Numbered from the stretch's first letter, positions 11,580-22,610 are shown. The stretch is DNA of 64,000 bases from Diabrotica undecimpunctata (GCF_040954645.1 NC_092806.1:148270429-148334428), one strand, 5' to 3'. The notes: a model not told the origin generated them from the sequence alone. A program made the numbers and translations.

Positions 11580-13370
11580 AGGGAATCAAAGAACCAACAA
11601 CCCCTTTAACCTTGTAGTAAATAATCAAATCATCAATTCCGATCAACAGAAGGCAGACACCTTCAAAAATCATTTACCAAATTTACTTATCCCCCTAACA
11701 AACACATATTTGACCACGTCTTTCGTTTAAATACCGAGAGAGACATATAAAGACGACTCGCCACCCTTTTCATTCATCCACAGGATCCACAGGAACCACA
11801 TCAACATTTAATCATGACACCTATTAATGAACAAACATTTGAACATTTCTGCCAAATCGGCAGCTCAAATTCACCAGAGCCAGAAACTCCATGGAGAACT
11901 TTTCACCGAGCGTCACACTTTACCTGACAAACGTTGTCAATGCTACTTTTCATCACCATGGAAGGTAGCAAACATAATTATGCTCTTGAAAAAGGCAAAC
12001 CCAAAACTGATCCAAACTCTTGCAGGCCAGTCTCTCTACTAAATGTCTTGGCTAAGGTCTTCGAGAGGATTCTTGAGGAAAGACTCGTCGACTTTACCAC
12101 AGAACACAATATCATCCCTACTTTTTATTTCGGCTTAAGAGAAGGTCACTCCACCACAACGGCGTTGTGAAATCGTCATACATATTACACAAAGTCTAAA
12201 CGATGGCAAAATATCATAAGGCATTTTTATCGATGTTCAAAAATCCTTTGGCTAAGTCTGGCATGCTGACTTATGCATTCTTATGTCACTTAACGTAGAA
12301 TTAATGTAAAGGTTCGAGGTCATCTCTCAGCCTCATTCACTCCTCATTCACAGCAGGATTACCACAAGGTTCCGTTTTGGCACCAATACTCTACGCTATA
12401 TAAAACAGCGACTTCCCTTCCCCAAGTTACACAAATACACTTACTTTACTCTATGCAGATGAGACCGCTCTCGTAACAACATCTCGAGATGCAAATGCCC
12501 TCTATAAGTTTGCTCAAAATTACCGTAACCAAGTTGATAGATGGTGCGGGAAATGGAGAGTATCACCTAACCCTAACAAAACACAAATGATTCTCTTTAG
12601 ACATCCCAATCTCAGAAAACACATCATTCATAACATAGCCGAAAGAATCGACCTTAGACTATGGGGCGATCGACTCCAACTCCATAACCAGATCGAATAC
12701 CTGGGTGTGCTGTTCAGAGAAACACTACACTGGAGGGCTGATCTGGCTGCAACCCGTAACAGGGTAAGGAGAAGAGTCGGTCTACTTAATGCTGGTAAAT
12801 TCAGACGGACATACTAATACAGACATACAAAAGATACATTAGGCCCGTGATTGAATATAGAGCTAACATATATGGCATGTTTAATCGCGGCCTTACACAA
12901 TAACTGTTCAGGTTGGAAAGGAGAATCCTACGTAGAGTAAACTACAAAGGCCCCGACTACCCCTCCTCCCTCATACATCAACTATCGAACATCCAGCCCA
13001 TACATGAGGGGCTTTTCTCTCTGAGCAGGAGTTATCCAATCAAAACCATCCAGTGCCAAAACTTAGAGCTCAAAACATCATCAAAACTACCTGTGTATTC
13101 TTTGGTAATGTATTCATAAGACATCCAAAATAAAACTCTACTTCCTCCCCACCCAATTGCTGTCCTTAGTCAGCAACGAACTCCCTGATGAATACATGGA
13201 CATCCTGAAGAATGAAACTCCATTTTTACCGTACTAGATAAATAGCTTACTTAGAGCTCTGCCACGGACAGGAAGGGATCGGTTTTCTGTGGGTTCCCGA
13301 TCCCATTGCACAATTATACCTGTCTACACGGAGCCACAGCCACAGCTGCCCTCACCGAGACGTACATTTT
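11580..13370 (+). pseudogene. Jockey-clade-like LINE, decayed
   Basis: Contains an inter-domain segment at about 11640-11760, then RT boxes in shifted frames: SCRPVSLLNVLAKVFERIL at about 12020-12080, FYFGLREGHSTTTAL at 12125-12168, DVQKSFG/VWHADL near 12230-12270, LPQGSVLAPILYAI at about 12358-12400, and LYADETALVT at about 12450-12480, where the second Asp of YADD is Glu. The NPNKTQMILF and IEYLGVLF motifs follow within an open stretch at 12587-12817, and RYIRPVIEY near 12832. A 3' tail runs to about 13370. At least five frame changes and stops are present. Box wording fits the jockey clade. Confidence 0.8.
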
Positions 13371-13379
13371 TATATTTTA

Positions 13380-13703
13380 ATATTAATTCTAATAATTTCT
13401 GAAAAGGACCGTTTTAACTCAAATCCTTTCACCTCTGACCACCCTAGACATCTATCTTCTCCGCAGGAACAACATCCGATACAAACCACCAGTGAGACAT
13501 AACCCAGCAACCCAGAGCCGACACCCAATAAAACAAACCATACAAAAGAAAGAATAATACAAAAGAAAAGATAAACCAAAAAGCGAGAGAACAACATGAC
13601 AATGAATGAATCTTTTAATTGTGGATGGACTAAAGTTAGTATACAGACTAATTCTTGCCGGTCAGAAGTAAATTCTTAAATTATGTTAGAAGTATTTTGC
13701 ACG
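13380..13703. other. Sequence between two LINEs, no gene
   Basis: Includes an A-rich stretch near 13527-13590 that could be the jockey-like element's 3' end. Confidence 0.4.
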
Positions 13704-14378
13704 CCGATAACATTTCTTCTTTTTCTTGATGTGCCTATCCGTTACGAATATTGGCGATCATCATGGCTATCTTTATCTTATCTGCAGCAGCGCGGAAAAG
13801 CTGCACAGATGTTGTATTGAACCAGATTCTTAGGTTCTTTAACCAAGATGTTCTTCTTCTTTCTGAATCTCGTTTTCCAAATATTTTTCCTTGCAGGATG
13901 GCTTGAAGGAGAGCATAACTCGATTCATTTCGCATAATATGTCCGAAGAATTGTAACTTTCGAGATGTGATGGTGGTCAGGACCTCTCGGTTCTTATTTA
14001 TTCTTCTGAGGACCTCCTAATTTGTGACTCGGTCAGTTCACGGGATCATAAGTATTCTCCGATATAGCCACATCTCAAATGCTTCCAGTTTTCTGCACAT
14101 ATCCTCGTTCAAGGTCCACGATTCAACACCACAAAAAAGGACAGAGAAGACCTAGCATCGCAGCATTCTTACTTTTGTATCAAGAGAGAGGTTGTGACTC
14201 TTGAAGAAGGCCCCGATAAGATTGAAGGTGGATCTAGCTTTTCCGATGCATGCTCTAATCTCCTGGTTGTTGGTCCATTCTTCATTTATTATGGTGCCGA
14301 GGTAGTTGTAGTGCGTCACTCTTACTACAGGGGATTGGTTGACGTAGAGTTGACCTGAGTTGACCGATAACATTTCTT
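13704..14378 (-). mobile_element. LINE fragment with 15-bp TSD
   Basis: CCGATAACATTTCTT occurs at 13704-13718 and 14364-14378. The insert between them (13719-14363) reads on the minus strand as the RT thumb and C-terminal domain: VTHYNYLGTIINEEWTNNQE, KVRMLRCYVF, a gap with shifts at about 14150-13940, then SYALLQAILQGKIFGKRDSE and RRRTSWLKNLRIWF ending IKIAMMIANIRNG. The 3' end is a GAA-rich tail. The 5' end was truncated on insertion. It belongs to the family at 8.7 and 24.4 kb. Confidence 0.9.
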
Positions 14379-14734
14379 AGTAGATTTAGCTCAAGTTCAT
14401 ATGATTTTGTTAATTTTATTGATGTGTATTCCGCTTTGTTTTCAACCTTCTTGACACTTGACTGGGTTTAGATGTCGGTACCCTAAATGTGTCTTCTGTA
14501 TGACTTGTTTGTGGAGACGTACGAACATCATTAATACTTCGTTTCGGTTAAAGCTCGACATTAATTGATTACACTGTTATTTTGCTTTAAACTGTTTTTC
14601 AAGTCTCGAAAATTAAAAGTTTTTTTTTATTTATAAACAAATAAAACAATATTTTATTTTTTTATTTACAATATACATCAGCCACGCAGTGTTATTAGTG
14701 AAGTAACATATACAAGGAGTCGATTTATTTTAAA

Positions 14735-14905
14735 TTGATGTATATAAAACACAGGCCTATCTATGGGTCAAAAGGAAGATGCCCATTTTGCAAGAATGGC
14801 TACACGATAATTCTGAGTCAAAAATATGACCCGAGAATATGTTTTACACAGGCCAAAAAATGTTTTTTTTTTTTTAATTTTCATAACTTTCCATACATTC
14901 TTTTA
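14735..14905 (+). pseudogene. Orphan piggyBac C-terminal cysteine domain
   Basis: The frame reads HRPIYGSKGRCPFCKNGYT followed by ICFTQAKKCFFFF and NFH. This matches the end of piggyBac transposases (GSxGRCxxCKxGxT ... LCFxxxxNCFxxFH), a zinc-binding tail. One CxxC pair near the middle is lost (SQKY). No other transposase part is adjacent, and its wording differs from the three piggyBac copies further right, so a fourth piggyBac lineage is likely. Confidence 0.6.
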
Positions 14906-16096
14906 ATTTGTGACTTCTTTTTTGTTATTTGTTCTAATTCTAATTTGTTCTTTGCCTCTTGGGCTCGGTTATATTTAGTTCAAATTCAACATAAATATAT
15001 TTAAACACAAAATTTATATTTACAACAAAAGAAATTGGGAAACAACATAAGGCATTCAAATTACACATTGTTATATACAAGAAATTATTAAATAGTCGTT
15101 GATAAATTCTTTAACGTGAAAATAACGCCACTGAATCTGTTTTTTTTTTCACGCTCCGTTAAATTGGTCATGTATATCTTATTTTGCGGCATTTGCATAC
15201 ACGGGACAAGGAAACTAGAAACCCAGTTATGTGGAATAGTACGTAAGTTATGCAATGCACACACATTTTTACTTAAAAACAATTCCAGTACACATGCATT
15301 TATATTTTATCCGGACACGACATTCAATGAATTTAAATTGACCACTTAACTTTGGGGTATATCGCTCTTGTTCAGCTATGGATACATACAGAAATGTAAT
15401 AATTAGACTTTAAAGTTAGATTAATTTCGGCAAAGTTATATGGGCTTTTGCCGGTAGAGGTGATACGACAAAAATGACATTAAAGTTCGGAACTCAATGG
15501 CAGTAAAATTAGTAGAACTGGGACACCAGAAATAAACCACTGGGAAAGAACTCTGATAAATTCATGGTTGAAATTTTAGTCAATATTAGTTAAATGAAAC
15601 TTTAAAATATTATTAAATAACTCAATATTAATTTCTGCAGTTTTGACTCTATAGCTTATTTTTATTCTTTTCTTATACAACTTAGTTTTACAAATTTCTA
15701 CGAAGTGCAAAAGCTTGCATTAGGTTTTACAAATTGGAGAACTTTCTGTTAGTGATCTACAATTTTTTTTTATACTGTCAAATTCGAAATCAATAGGAAA
15801 GTAGTTGCCATATTCTGATTATTGTGGAGCCTATTCGTCCTGGATATTGGCGGTCGTAGTGGCAATTTTAAATTTGTTTACATCTGCTCCAAACAAGCCT
15901 GTCACCATTATATTGAATTATTGTTCTAAGATTGTGGAGCTAGAAAATAAGTAGTACTACCCAACCTCTTTTAGCAAACACTTTCCGTTCAATAATCAAT
16001 GAAAGCAAATCAAATCTCACAACGTTTTTTATGATCTATCCAAAGTACTGTCACACTGCTTTTAAATAACTTTTAACCAACAAGTGTATTAATAAG
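14906..16096. other. AT-rich stretch, no recognised feature
   Basis: Overlapping short frames on both strands at 15088-15349 show no known motif. Confidence 0.4.
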
Positions 16097-16168
16097 GGCG
16101 ATTAACAATTGAGATATTTTAACGCGTGAGCGAAGCGAGCGCGTTAATGTTCGAGATTGTTAATCGCC
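16097..16168. repeat. GC-rich-core hairpin
   Basis: GGCGATTAACAAT at 16097-16109 pairs with ATTGTTAATCGCC at 16156-16168. Inside is a second stem, TAACGCG against CGCGTTA, around the near-palindromic core TGAGCGAAGCGAG. The core is much more GC-rich than its surroundings. Confidence 0.85.
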
Positions 16169-16275
16169 ATTTTAATTCACGAGTTCGTTACAAAACTTTT
16201 CCGTCGACCGTACTTTTCAGAGATAAAGATATCTTAGTTTAAATATCTATCTACTTAACGATAAACAACAATTTT

Positions 16276-16527
16276 TCAGCTTTCATTGACTTTATTCAAA
16301 GTTTCCTTAGTGGTAGTTTTATTATAGTAAACATTAATATTCGAAATGGTACAATTACTGAAATTAAAGGAAGATATTGATAAATGACTGTCTGCTGTAT
16401 AGCATTTGACAAATTTATATTTAACTCTTCTTGGACCTCTGTAAATTCTGTAATAGAAGAAGTTAAATACTGGTGGAGTTAAATTAAACTCTTCGTCAAT
16501 ATCCATCCTTTGATTTTTCAAATACAC
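16276..16527 (-). CDS. Hypothetical ORF with Asn/Cys-rich tail
   Basis: 83 codons. Contains a basic segment (RGPRRVKYKF) and then FNFSNCTISNINVYYNK before a threonine/lysine-rich end. Similar words occur in plus-strand frames at 46515-46727 and 49600-49674. The family is unknown; it could be the C-terminal end of a transposon protein. Real expression is unsupported. Confidence 0.25.
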   Translation of the reverse strand: MYLKNQRMDIDEEFNLTPPVFNFFYYRIYRGPRRVKYKFVKCYTADSHLSISSFNFSNCTISNINVYYNKTTTKETLNKVNES

Positions 16528-16529
16528 AG

Positions 16530-17297
16530 AATTTTAAACAATAAAGTAAATAATGACATACAATGACAGATAGTACTAACAGCGGCTACTTCACTTTAAT
16601 TTAATTTTTTAGTGGGAATATAAATAGGTATATGTTTGGTTGCCTATACCACAGGTCACTGTCACTGCCAATCACAGAGCATTTAATTAATTTATGCAAG
16701 CAATGTATGTTGTGTTGCCTATAATAAAATCGTTCATTAATAGAAAATCATTCATTAATAGGGGTCATTAATCAATGATTTTGAGGGTGTTAAAATTGAT
16801 CATAAATAACTATTATTGTACACCAACAATATTACAATATTTTAACACACTGGCACATAGTAATTAATAATTACTTTTGGTAAAATATGCCTTTGTAACA
16901 ACAGTTCAAAAGCACACGATAGTTATATTTCCTCAACATACTCGTATTACCAATAATCGAATGTCGTCAAACCATCTGGCCTTCCTATTGTACAAGAAAG
17001 GAATTCGAAAAATGTTTTCATATACTGTTCCGTGGAGGAGGATTTCAATGTAATAAATAGAGAATCATCAGTAAGTATGTACCGTGAATAGAGCTCAGGA
17101 TTTTTTTATTGCTTTCAGCTTTCTCGGAGGACAGGCGCAGAAAATTTGAATGGAAAAAGAATTTATCAGAAAAGCGAAATACACAAAAACTTTAGCTGCT
17201 GGTAATATAGTATACTGTTATTTGATATCGCTAACAAAGTGTTCTTTGTGGCTAAGTGGCATACATTGTTGACAATATATGTATATATAATTATATA

Positions 17298-17300
<3 letters not shown>
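16530..17300. other. AT-rich stretch, no recognised feature
   Basis: Short repeated phrases such as TTCATTAATAG (16733-16760) occur but no gene is seen. Confidence 0.4.

Positions 17301-17301
<1 letters not shown>

Positions 17302-17373
<72 letters not shown>
17302..17373. repeat. (TA)n microsatellite
   Basis: About 36 uninterrupted TA units directly abutting CAGGGTGGCC at 17374. A TA target site may have expanded here. Confidence 0.95.
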
Positions 17374-17376
<3 letters not shown>

Positions 17377-17499
17377 GGTGGCCATAAAATATTTTATTTT
17401 TGAATTAAATGAGTTTACACAACAAGAAGTATGTAGGTTATATATTTATTACAAAAAACATTTTGCTGCTGTTAGAAAACAGAAAAACGTTTATTTGAC
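17374..17499 (-). mobile_element. Terminal end of mariner-like element
   Basis: TA followed by CAGGGTGGCCATAAAAT resembles CAGGGTGxCCxxxAAAT ends of many insect mariner-like elements. In the minus orientation it would be the 3' terminus of the transposase copy at 21130-22610. The partner terminus was not found. Assigning this end to that transposase is an inference. Confidence 0.5.
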
Positions 17500-17567
17500 A
17501 ACCAAAAATTTATTAAAAATCCTTTGTAAAAGGTATATATTTTTAAAAACCCAAACGGGCTGTTATA

Positions 17568-17606
17568 GACAAAACGTTTTCGGAATCCATTATTCCATCA
17601 TCAGTG
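17568..17606 (-). ncRNA. Hammerhead-ribozyme-like motif, left arm
   Basis: On the minus strand: CTGATGA, a 5-bp stem (GGAAT/ATTCC, 5-nt loop), GAAA, then ACGTTTTGTC. This matches the conserved core order CUGANGA - stem II - GAAA - stem III - GUC. Deviations: an unpaired U before stem II instead of the usual G-C closing pair, and an extra A after GAAA. Similar motifs are known in PLEs. Activity is doubtful. Confidence 0.35.
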
Positions 17607-18169
17607 TCCTATAAAATATATAACCACTTAATTAAAGAGAACGTGAAGTTAAAATTTTGACTAAGGTTAATGTAAAGTGTGGTTAATACTTACTAGGTGT
17701 ACATGAATGTAGCCACTAAATACATGGGTAAAAACAAGTTAACAAAAATTTAGTTACATTTGTTTTACATTATATTATATAAATTGCTAGGATGCTAAAG
17801 TTACCGTTGGATTAGGTAACATGGCGACATATGACTCCACGTTGAAGTTGCAAGTCCTGAGACGGTGTGTCTACGAGGACTTAATGGAAGCAACTGATTG
17901 AAATGACAATGTTGACAAGTTAGGACGGAACAAGTAACAGAGTAGTCAATATAACTGTATGTGTCTACTTAAGACAAAAGCCAACTTTAATTAAATTGTT
18001 AAAGTAATAGATTTTTTTTGATATTAAATAATATAACAGTATCAACCATCAATGTTGTTGTTTTTTTAAAAATTGATTTTTATGTGTATGAGATGAAATG
18101 TGGAGAGTAGATAATGTGGTTATAGTTAGGCAACCAACTATGCATGTGTGTGGTAGTGTAATGAAAAAG

Positions 18170-18980
18170 AGATTTTTATATTTAGGCCCTTTATGTTTAT
18201 TCAACATTTGGTACTTGGAAAATAGAAAATAGACACATGTAGAAGGTTGAGTTATAGAAATTTTGTTTGATATTGGTGGAAAATGAATGAATATATTTAA
18301 AATATGAAAGTGTTCTTACATGAATGAGATAAAACTTTTGTAGTATAATGGTCATGTGAAATTTAACTTATAACTCGATTATAGAAGGCCCTGTATGTCA
18401 AAAAACAACATTTGGTACCTGGTAAATGTAAAAATAATTAAGTTGTAAGTACATGAAATTAAATATCTGATAGGGTGTTAACAGACTAAGTGGTATGGAA
18501 GTTTTATTTTCTTATCTATTATGTGAAATGAATAGAAATTGATGGTTGGGACATGGTTTTTTTAATAAGTTAATAGAATAGTACTCAACTTATAACTTAA
18601 GAAAGGTCCTATCTGTCATAAGCAACACTAGGTACATGGGAACTATAAAAGGATAAGTTACAAGTTGTATGATTTGCAGGTGTATAATTGTCCAAAATGT
18701 GAAAATGGAATGGTTGTGGGTTGGCTCTGTTAGAATTAAGTAAAGCAAAAATTATGGGGTCAGCTTTAATGGTAATTAAGTTATGTGATTTGTTTTTAAT
18801 TCCTAATGGATATGAAGGTCTTAAGGTGTTCATTAAACTATTGTCTAAAATAAACAGAATTTGATGGCTGGAGCATGATTTAGAAGTATGTTGTAAGTAT
18901 ACTACTCAACTTATAACTTAAGAAAGGCCCTATCTGTCATAAAGCAACACTAGGTACATGAGAAATATAGAGAGATAAGT
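18170..18980. repeat. Degenerate tandem units in the palindrome arm
   Basis: A block of the form AACTTATAACT...AGGxCCTxTxTGTCA...CAACAxTxGGTACxTGG recurs near 18185, 18365, 18595 and 18905, with spacings of about 180-310 bp. The two inner units are most alike. The right arm holds the mirror set (about 19600-20400). Long inverted repeats built of tandem units recall foldback elements; this is a structural analogy only. Confidence 0.7.
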
Positions 18981-20967
18981 TATAAGTTGGTGATTTTATA
19001 GGTGTATATAAACCTCAATTATGAAAATGAAATGGTTCTAGGGTGGCTCTGATGAAATTGAGTGAAAAATAAGAAATTTATAGTGTTTTTGAAAAAATGT
19101 AGGATACGGAAAGAATACAGAAGGCTGAGATCCCCAGAGAGCTGCAAACAAACCCTAGGAGGGTTGTGTGGAAGAGTGAAATGAGGACTGAGAGGTTAGT
19201 TTAAAAGAGATGAAGAATAGTATAAGGTTTGGAGGTGCCGACAAGAAGTATGAACAACAAAGGTATAGTGGGTCGGACTAGAAGTTTGGATCTAGTCCGA
19301 CCCACTATACCTTTGTTGTCCATACTTCTTGTCGGCACCTCCAAACCTTATACTATTCTTCATCTCTTTCAAACTAACCTCTCAGTCCTCATTTCACTCT
19401 TCCACACAACCCTCCTAGGGTTTGTTTGCAGCTCTCTGGGGATCTCAGCCTTCTGTATTCTTTCCGTATCCTACATTTTTTCAAAAACACTATAAATTTC
19501 TTATTTTTCACTCAATTTCATCAGAGCCACCCTAGAACCATTTCATTTTCATAATTGAGGTTTATATACACCTATAAAATCACCAACTTATAACTTATCT
19601 CTCTATATTTCTCATGTACCTAGTGTTGCTTTATGACAGATAGGGCCTTTCTTAAGTTATAAGTTGAGTAGTATACTTACAACATACTTCTAAATCATGC
19701 TCCAGCCATCAAATTCTGTTTATTTTAGACAATAGTTTAATGAACACCTTAAGACCTTCATATCCATTAAGAATTAAAAACAAATCACATAACTTAATTA
19801 CCATTAAAGCTGACCCCATAATTTTTGCTTTACTTAATTCTAACAGAGCCAACCCACAACCATTCCATTTTCACATTTTGGACAATTATACACCTGCAAA
19901 TCATACAACTTGTAACTTATCCTTTTATAGTTCCCATGTACCTAGTGTTGCTTAGACAGATAGGACCTTTCTTAAGTTATAAGTTGAGTACTATTCTATT
20001 AACTTATTAAAAAAACCATGTCCCAACCATCAATTTCTATTCATTTCACATAATAGATAAGAAAATAAAACTTCCATACCACTTAGTCTGTTAACACCCT
20101 ATCAGATATTTAATTTCATGTACTTACAACTTAATTATTTTTACATTTACCAGGTACCAAATGTTGTTTTTTGACATACAGGGCCTTCTATAATCGAGTT
20201 ATAAGTTAAATTTCACATGACCATTATACTACAAAAGTTTTATCTCATTCATGTAAGAACACTTTCATATTTTAAATATATTCATTCATTTTCCACCAAT
20301 ATCAAACAAAATTTCTATAACTCAACCTTCTACATGTGTCTATTTTCTATTTTCCAAGTACCAAATGTTGAATAAACATAAAGGGCCTAAATATAAAAAT
20401 CTCTTTTTCATTACACTACCACACACAAGCATAGTTGGTTGCCTAACTATAACCACATTATCTACTCTCCACATTTCATCTCATACACATAAAAATCAAT
20501 TTTAAAAAAAACAACAACATTGATGGTTGATACTGTTATATTATTTAATATCAAAAAAAATCTATTACTTTAACAATTTAATTAACGTTGGCTTTTGTCT
20601 TAAGTAGACACATACAGTTATATTGACTACTCTGTTACTTGTTCCGTCCTAACTTGTCAACATTGTCATTTCAATCAGTTGCTTCCATTAAGTCCTCGTA
20701 GACACACCGTCTCAGGACTTGCAACTTCAACGTGGAGTCATATGTCGCCATGTTACCTAATCCAACGGTAACTTTAGCATCCTAGCAATTTATATAATAT
20801 AATGTAAAACAAATGTAACTAAATTTTTGTTAACTTGTTTTTACCCATGTATTTAGTGGCTACATTCATGTACACCTAGTAAGTATTAACCACACTTTAC
20901 ATTAACCTTAGTCAAAATTTTAACTTCACGTTCTCTTTAATTAAGTGGTTATATATTTTATAGGACA

Positions 20968-21005
20968 CTGATGATGGAATAATGGATTCCGAAAACGTTT
21001 TGTCT
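20968..21005 (+). ncRNA. Hammerhead-ribozyme-like motif, right arm
   Basis: Mirror copy of the left-arm motif, on the plus strand, about 65 bp inside the outer end of the right arm. AUAGGAC just upstream can pair with GUCUAU just downstream through a bulge, closing an outer stem. Same deviations as the left copy. Confidence 0.35.
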
Positions 21006-21129
21006 ATACCAGCCCGTTTGGGTTTTTAAAAATATATACCTTTTACAAAGGATTTTTAATAAATTTTTTTAATATATGGTATACAGCCAAATACAGGAAC
21101 GTAGATTCCTTGTGGAAACCAAAAATTTA

Positions 21130-22610
21130 TTAAATGTTCAAATTATCACCCCACCTACCTCGATTTTTATCGAATCGATGACGATAATTTTCTTGAACAT
21201 TATGGGCTATTTCTGGAGGTATATGATCAATTTCTAATGTAACTCTAATTTTCAAATCTTCAAATTTTGTAAATTTTGTGGTCGATCGATATAAACTTTT
21301 GATTTTAAGTATCCCTATGTAAAAAAATCAATCAAGTGGTGTAAGATCTGAAGATCTTAGGGGCCATTCTACTATTTCTCTTCTACCAATCCATCTGTCA
21401 AGAAAAATATGTTTCAAAAATCACGAACAGGACGCGCAAAATGTGAAGGAGTGCCGTCTTGCTAAAACCATATATGTTTTAATTTAGTAAATTACAATCA
21501 TTTGTTACATACCTACAAGTACTACTACTACTAAGGATTTCCACAGTTTTCACTGTCTTCCTTCACTCAACCGTTTTCTCCAATTTTCCCTGTCATTCCA
21601 GTCTCCATCTCGCAGGGTTCTTTTCTCCATAGCCTCGTCGATTTCATCTCTGAATGACCTTCGGGGTCTTCCTCTCTTTCTTCTTCCAATCGGGCTTCAT
21701 TCTGTGATTTTGTTTATCCAGCGTCCTCTGTCCGCTCTTATGACGTGGCCGTACCAGGATAGTCTCTTCTCCTCTATATAGTCGATTATGTCTGATTGCA
21801 CTCCCATTCTCCGCTTAACCTCTGCGTTTTCAATTCTGTCTCTTTTTGTAAGTCTACAGCTTCTCCTCAGGAACTCCATTTCTACTGCTCTTATTCTACC
21901 TTTATTTCTCTTGTTTATTGTCCAGTTTTCGGACCCATATGTCAGGATACTTCTTGTCAGGGTATTATATATTCTCTTTTTTGTCTTTATCGTAATGTTC
22001 TTATCCCACAACACTGAGTTTAGTTGTCTTATACAGTTTCTTGTTTGTCTCAGTCTGTTGTTTATATCTTCTTCTGTTGTTCCCTGGTTCGATATTATGG
22101 TTCCTAAATACTTGAATTTATCTGTTCCATTTATTTGTCTTCCCTCGTCTATCTCTAGGTTTCTCATATTCTTGTTTTCTGTTGTTAGGTATTCGGTTTT
22201 CTCTAAGTTTATTTCCATTCCGTTGTTTTTATATTCTTCTTCTAGTTTTCTGAGCATAAAGCTGAGATCTTCTTCATCTTGTGCGATGACTACTTGATCG
22301 TCGGCAAAACTTGTTCGTCGGCAATACCTACAAGTTCGTTTTGTAAAAAATCAAGATATATTAGCCCCGTAAGAGACTCAGCATAGAATGAGGTCATATA
22401 ATTTTATCCTCGACTATCTCTGCTCCTACGGTAACTTTTTGAGGGTGCTGAGTATCTGTTTCCATCATCCAATGAACATTCTCTTTACTCCAATATCTGC
22501 AGTTTTGTCTATTCACTGTTTTATGCAAATAGTAAGTTGCTGTATCAGAAAAAAAGAATTGACGGATGAAAGAAACTGCATTCGGCCATCTGGATCTTCG
22601 TCTTGCTCTT
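21130..22610 (-). pseudogene. Mariner-like transposase, split by a LINE
   Basis: Minus strand. 22610-22394 carries DPDGRMQF, FFFSDTATYYLHKTVNRQN, CRYWSKENVHWMM and EIVEDKII; the first catalytic Asp is the D of FSDTATYYL. It continues (RGLIYLDFLQNEL) up to a LINE at 21521-22323, then resumes at about 21508 with a degraded WFxQDGTPSHFARPVRDF (second Asp), WIGRREIVEWPLRSSDLTPLD (third acidic position) and the tail PPEIAHNVQENYRHR, ending at a stop at 21130-21132. Several stops and shifts are present and the N-terminal DNA-binding part is missing. The family is IS630-Tc1-mariner; the exact DDD/DDE class is not certain. Confidence 0.85.
21509..22335 (-). mobile_element. LINE fragment with 12-bp TSD inside mariner transposase
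   Basis: ATACCTACAAGT occurs at 21509-21520 and 22324-22335. The insert reads on the minus strand from FADDQVVIA (catalytic FADD near 22300) through a 186-codon open frame (22257-21697: INLEKTEYL, FKYLGTIISNQG, ILTYGSENWTI, RRMGVQSDI, YGHVIRAD) into RKRGRP and a C-terminal tail. It ends in (TAG)n at about 21521-21533. Mariner transposase homology continues on both sides, an independent check of the boundaries. Its wording matches the plus-strand LINE at 53.4-54.15 kb (FADDQVVLAQ). Confidence 0.92.

Larger units (their letters stand above)
17500..21134. mobile_element. 3.6-kb inverted-dimer (palindromic) insertion
   Basis: Two arms, about 17504-19282 and 19291-21068, are reverse complements around an 8-nt spacer (19283-19290). 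The innermost 22 bp (19261-19282 and 19291-19312) are exact. Differences seen are few: a substitution at 19254, a one-base deletion near 19952, substitutions near 20429 and 20586, and some A-run length changes. Arm identity looks like about 99%. Each arm holds four degenerate tandem units and no credible coding region; mirrored short frames (18609-18833, 19740-19955) exist only because of the symmetry. AACCAAAAATTTATTAAA occurs at 17500-17517 and 21117-21134, a possible 18-bp TSD in the 3' UTR of the mariner-like element. Confidence 0.9.

Noticed and set aside
16120..16145. GAGCGAAGCGAGCGCG as a sign of bacterial contamination
   Set aside because: It is the core of a local hairpin set in AT-rich eukaryotic-type DNA; nothing bacterial surrounds it.
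17378..17510. Plus-strand frame FELNEFTQQEVCRLYIYYKK as a mariner N-terminus
   Set aside because: Weak resemblance only, and in the opposite orientation to the mariner transposase it would have to belong to.
18609..19955. Twin ORFs beginning MNTLRPSYPL at 18609-18833 (minus) and 19740-19955 (plus)
   Set aside because: They are the same sequence seen twice through the palindrome. No motif, and a one-base deletion breaks one of them.
21788..22297. 169-codon plus-strand ORF rich in Ser, Leu and Phe
   Set aside because: Antisense shadow of the LINE RT frame on the minus strand, which has clear RT motifs.
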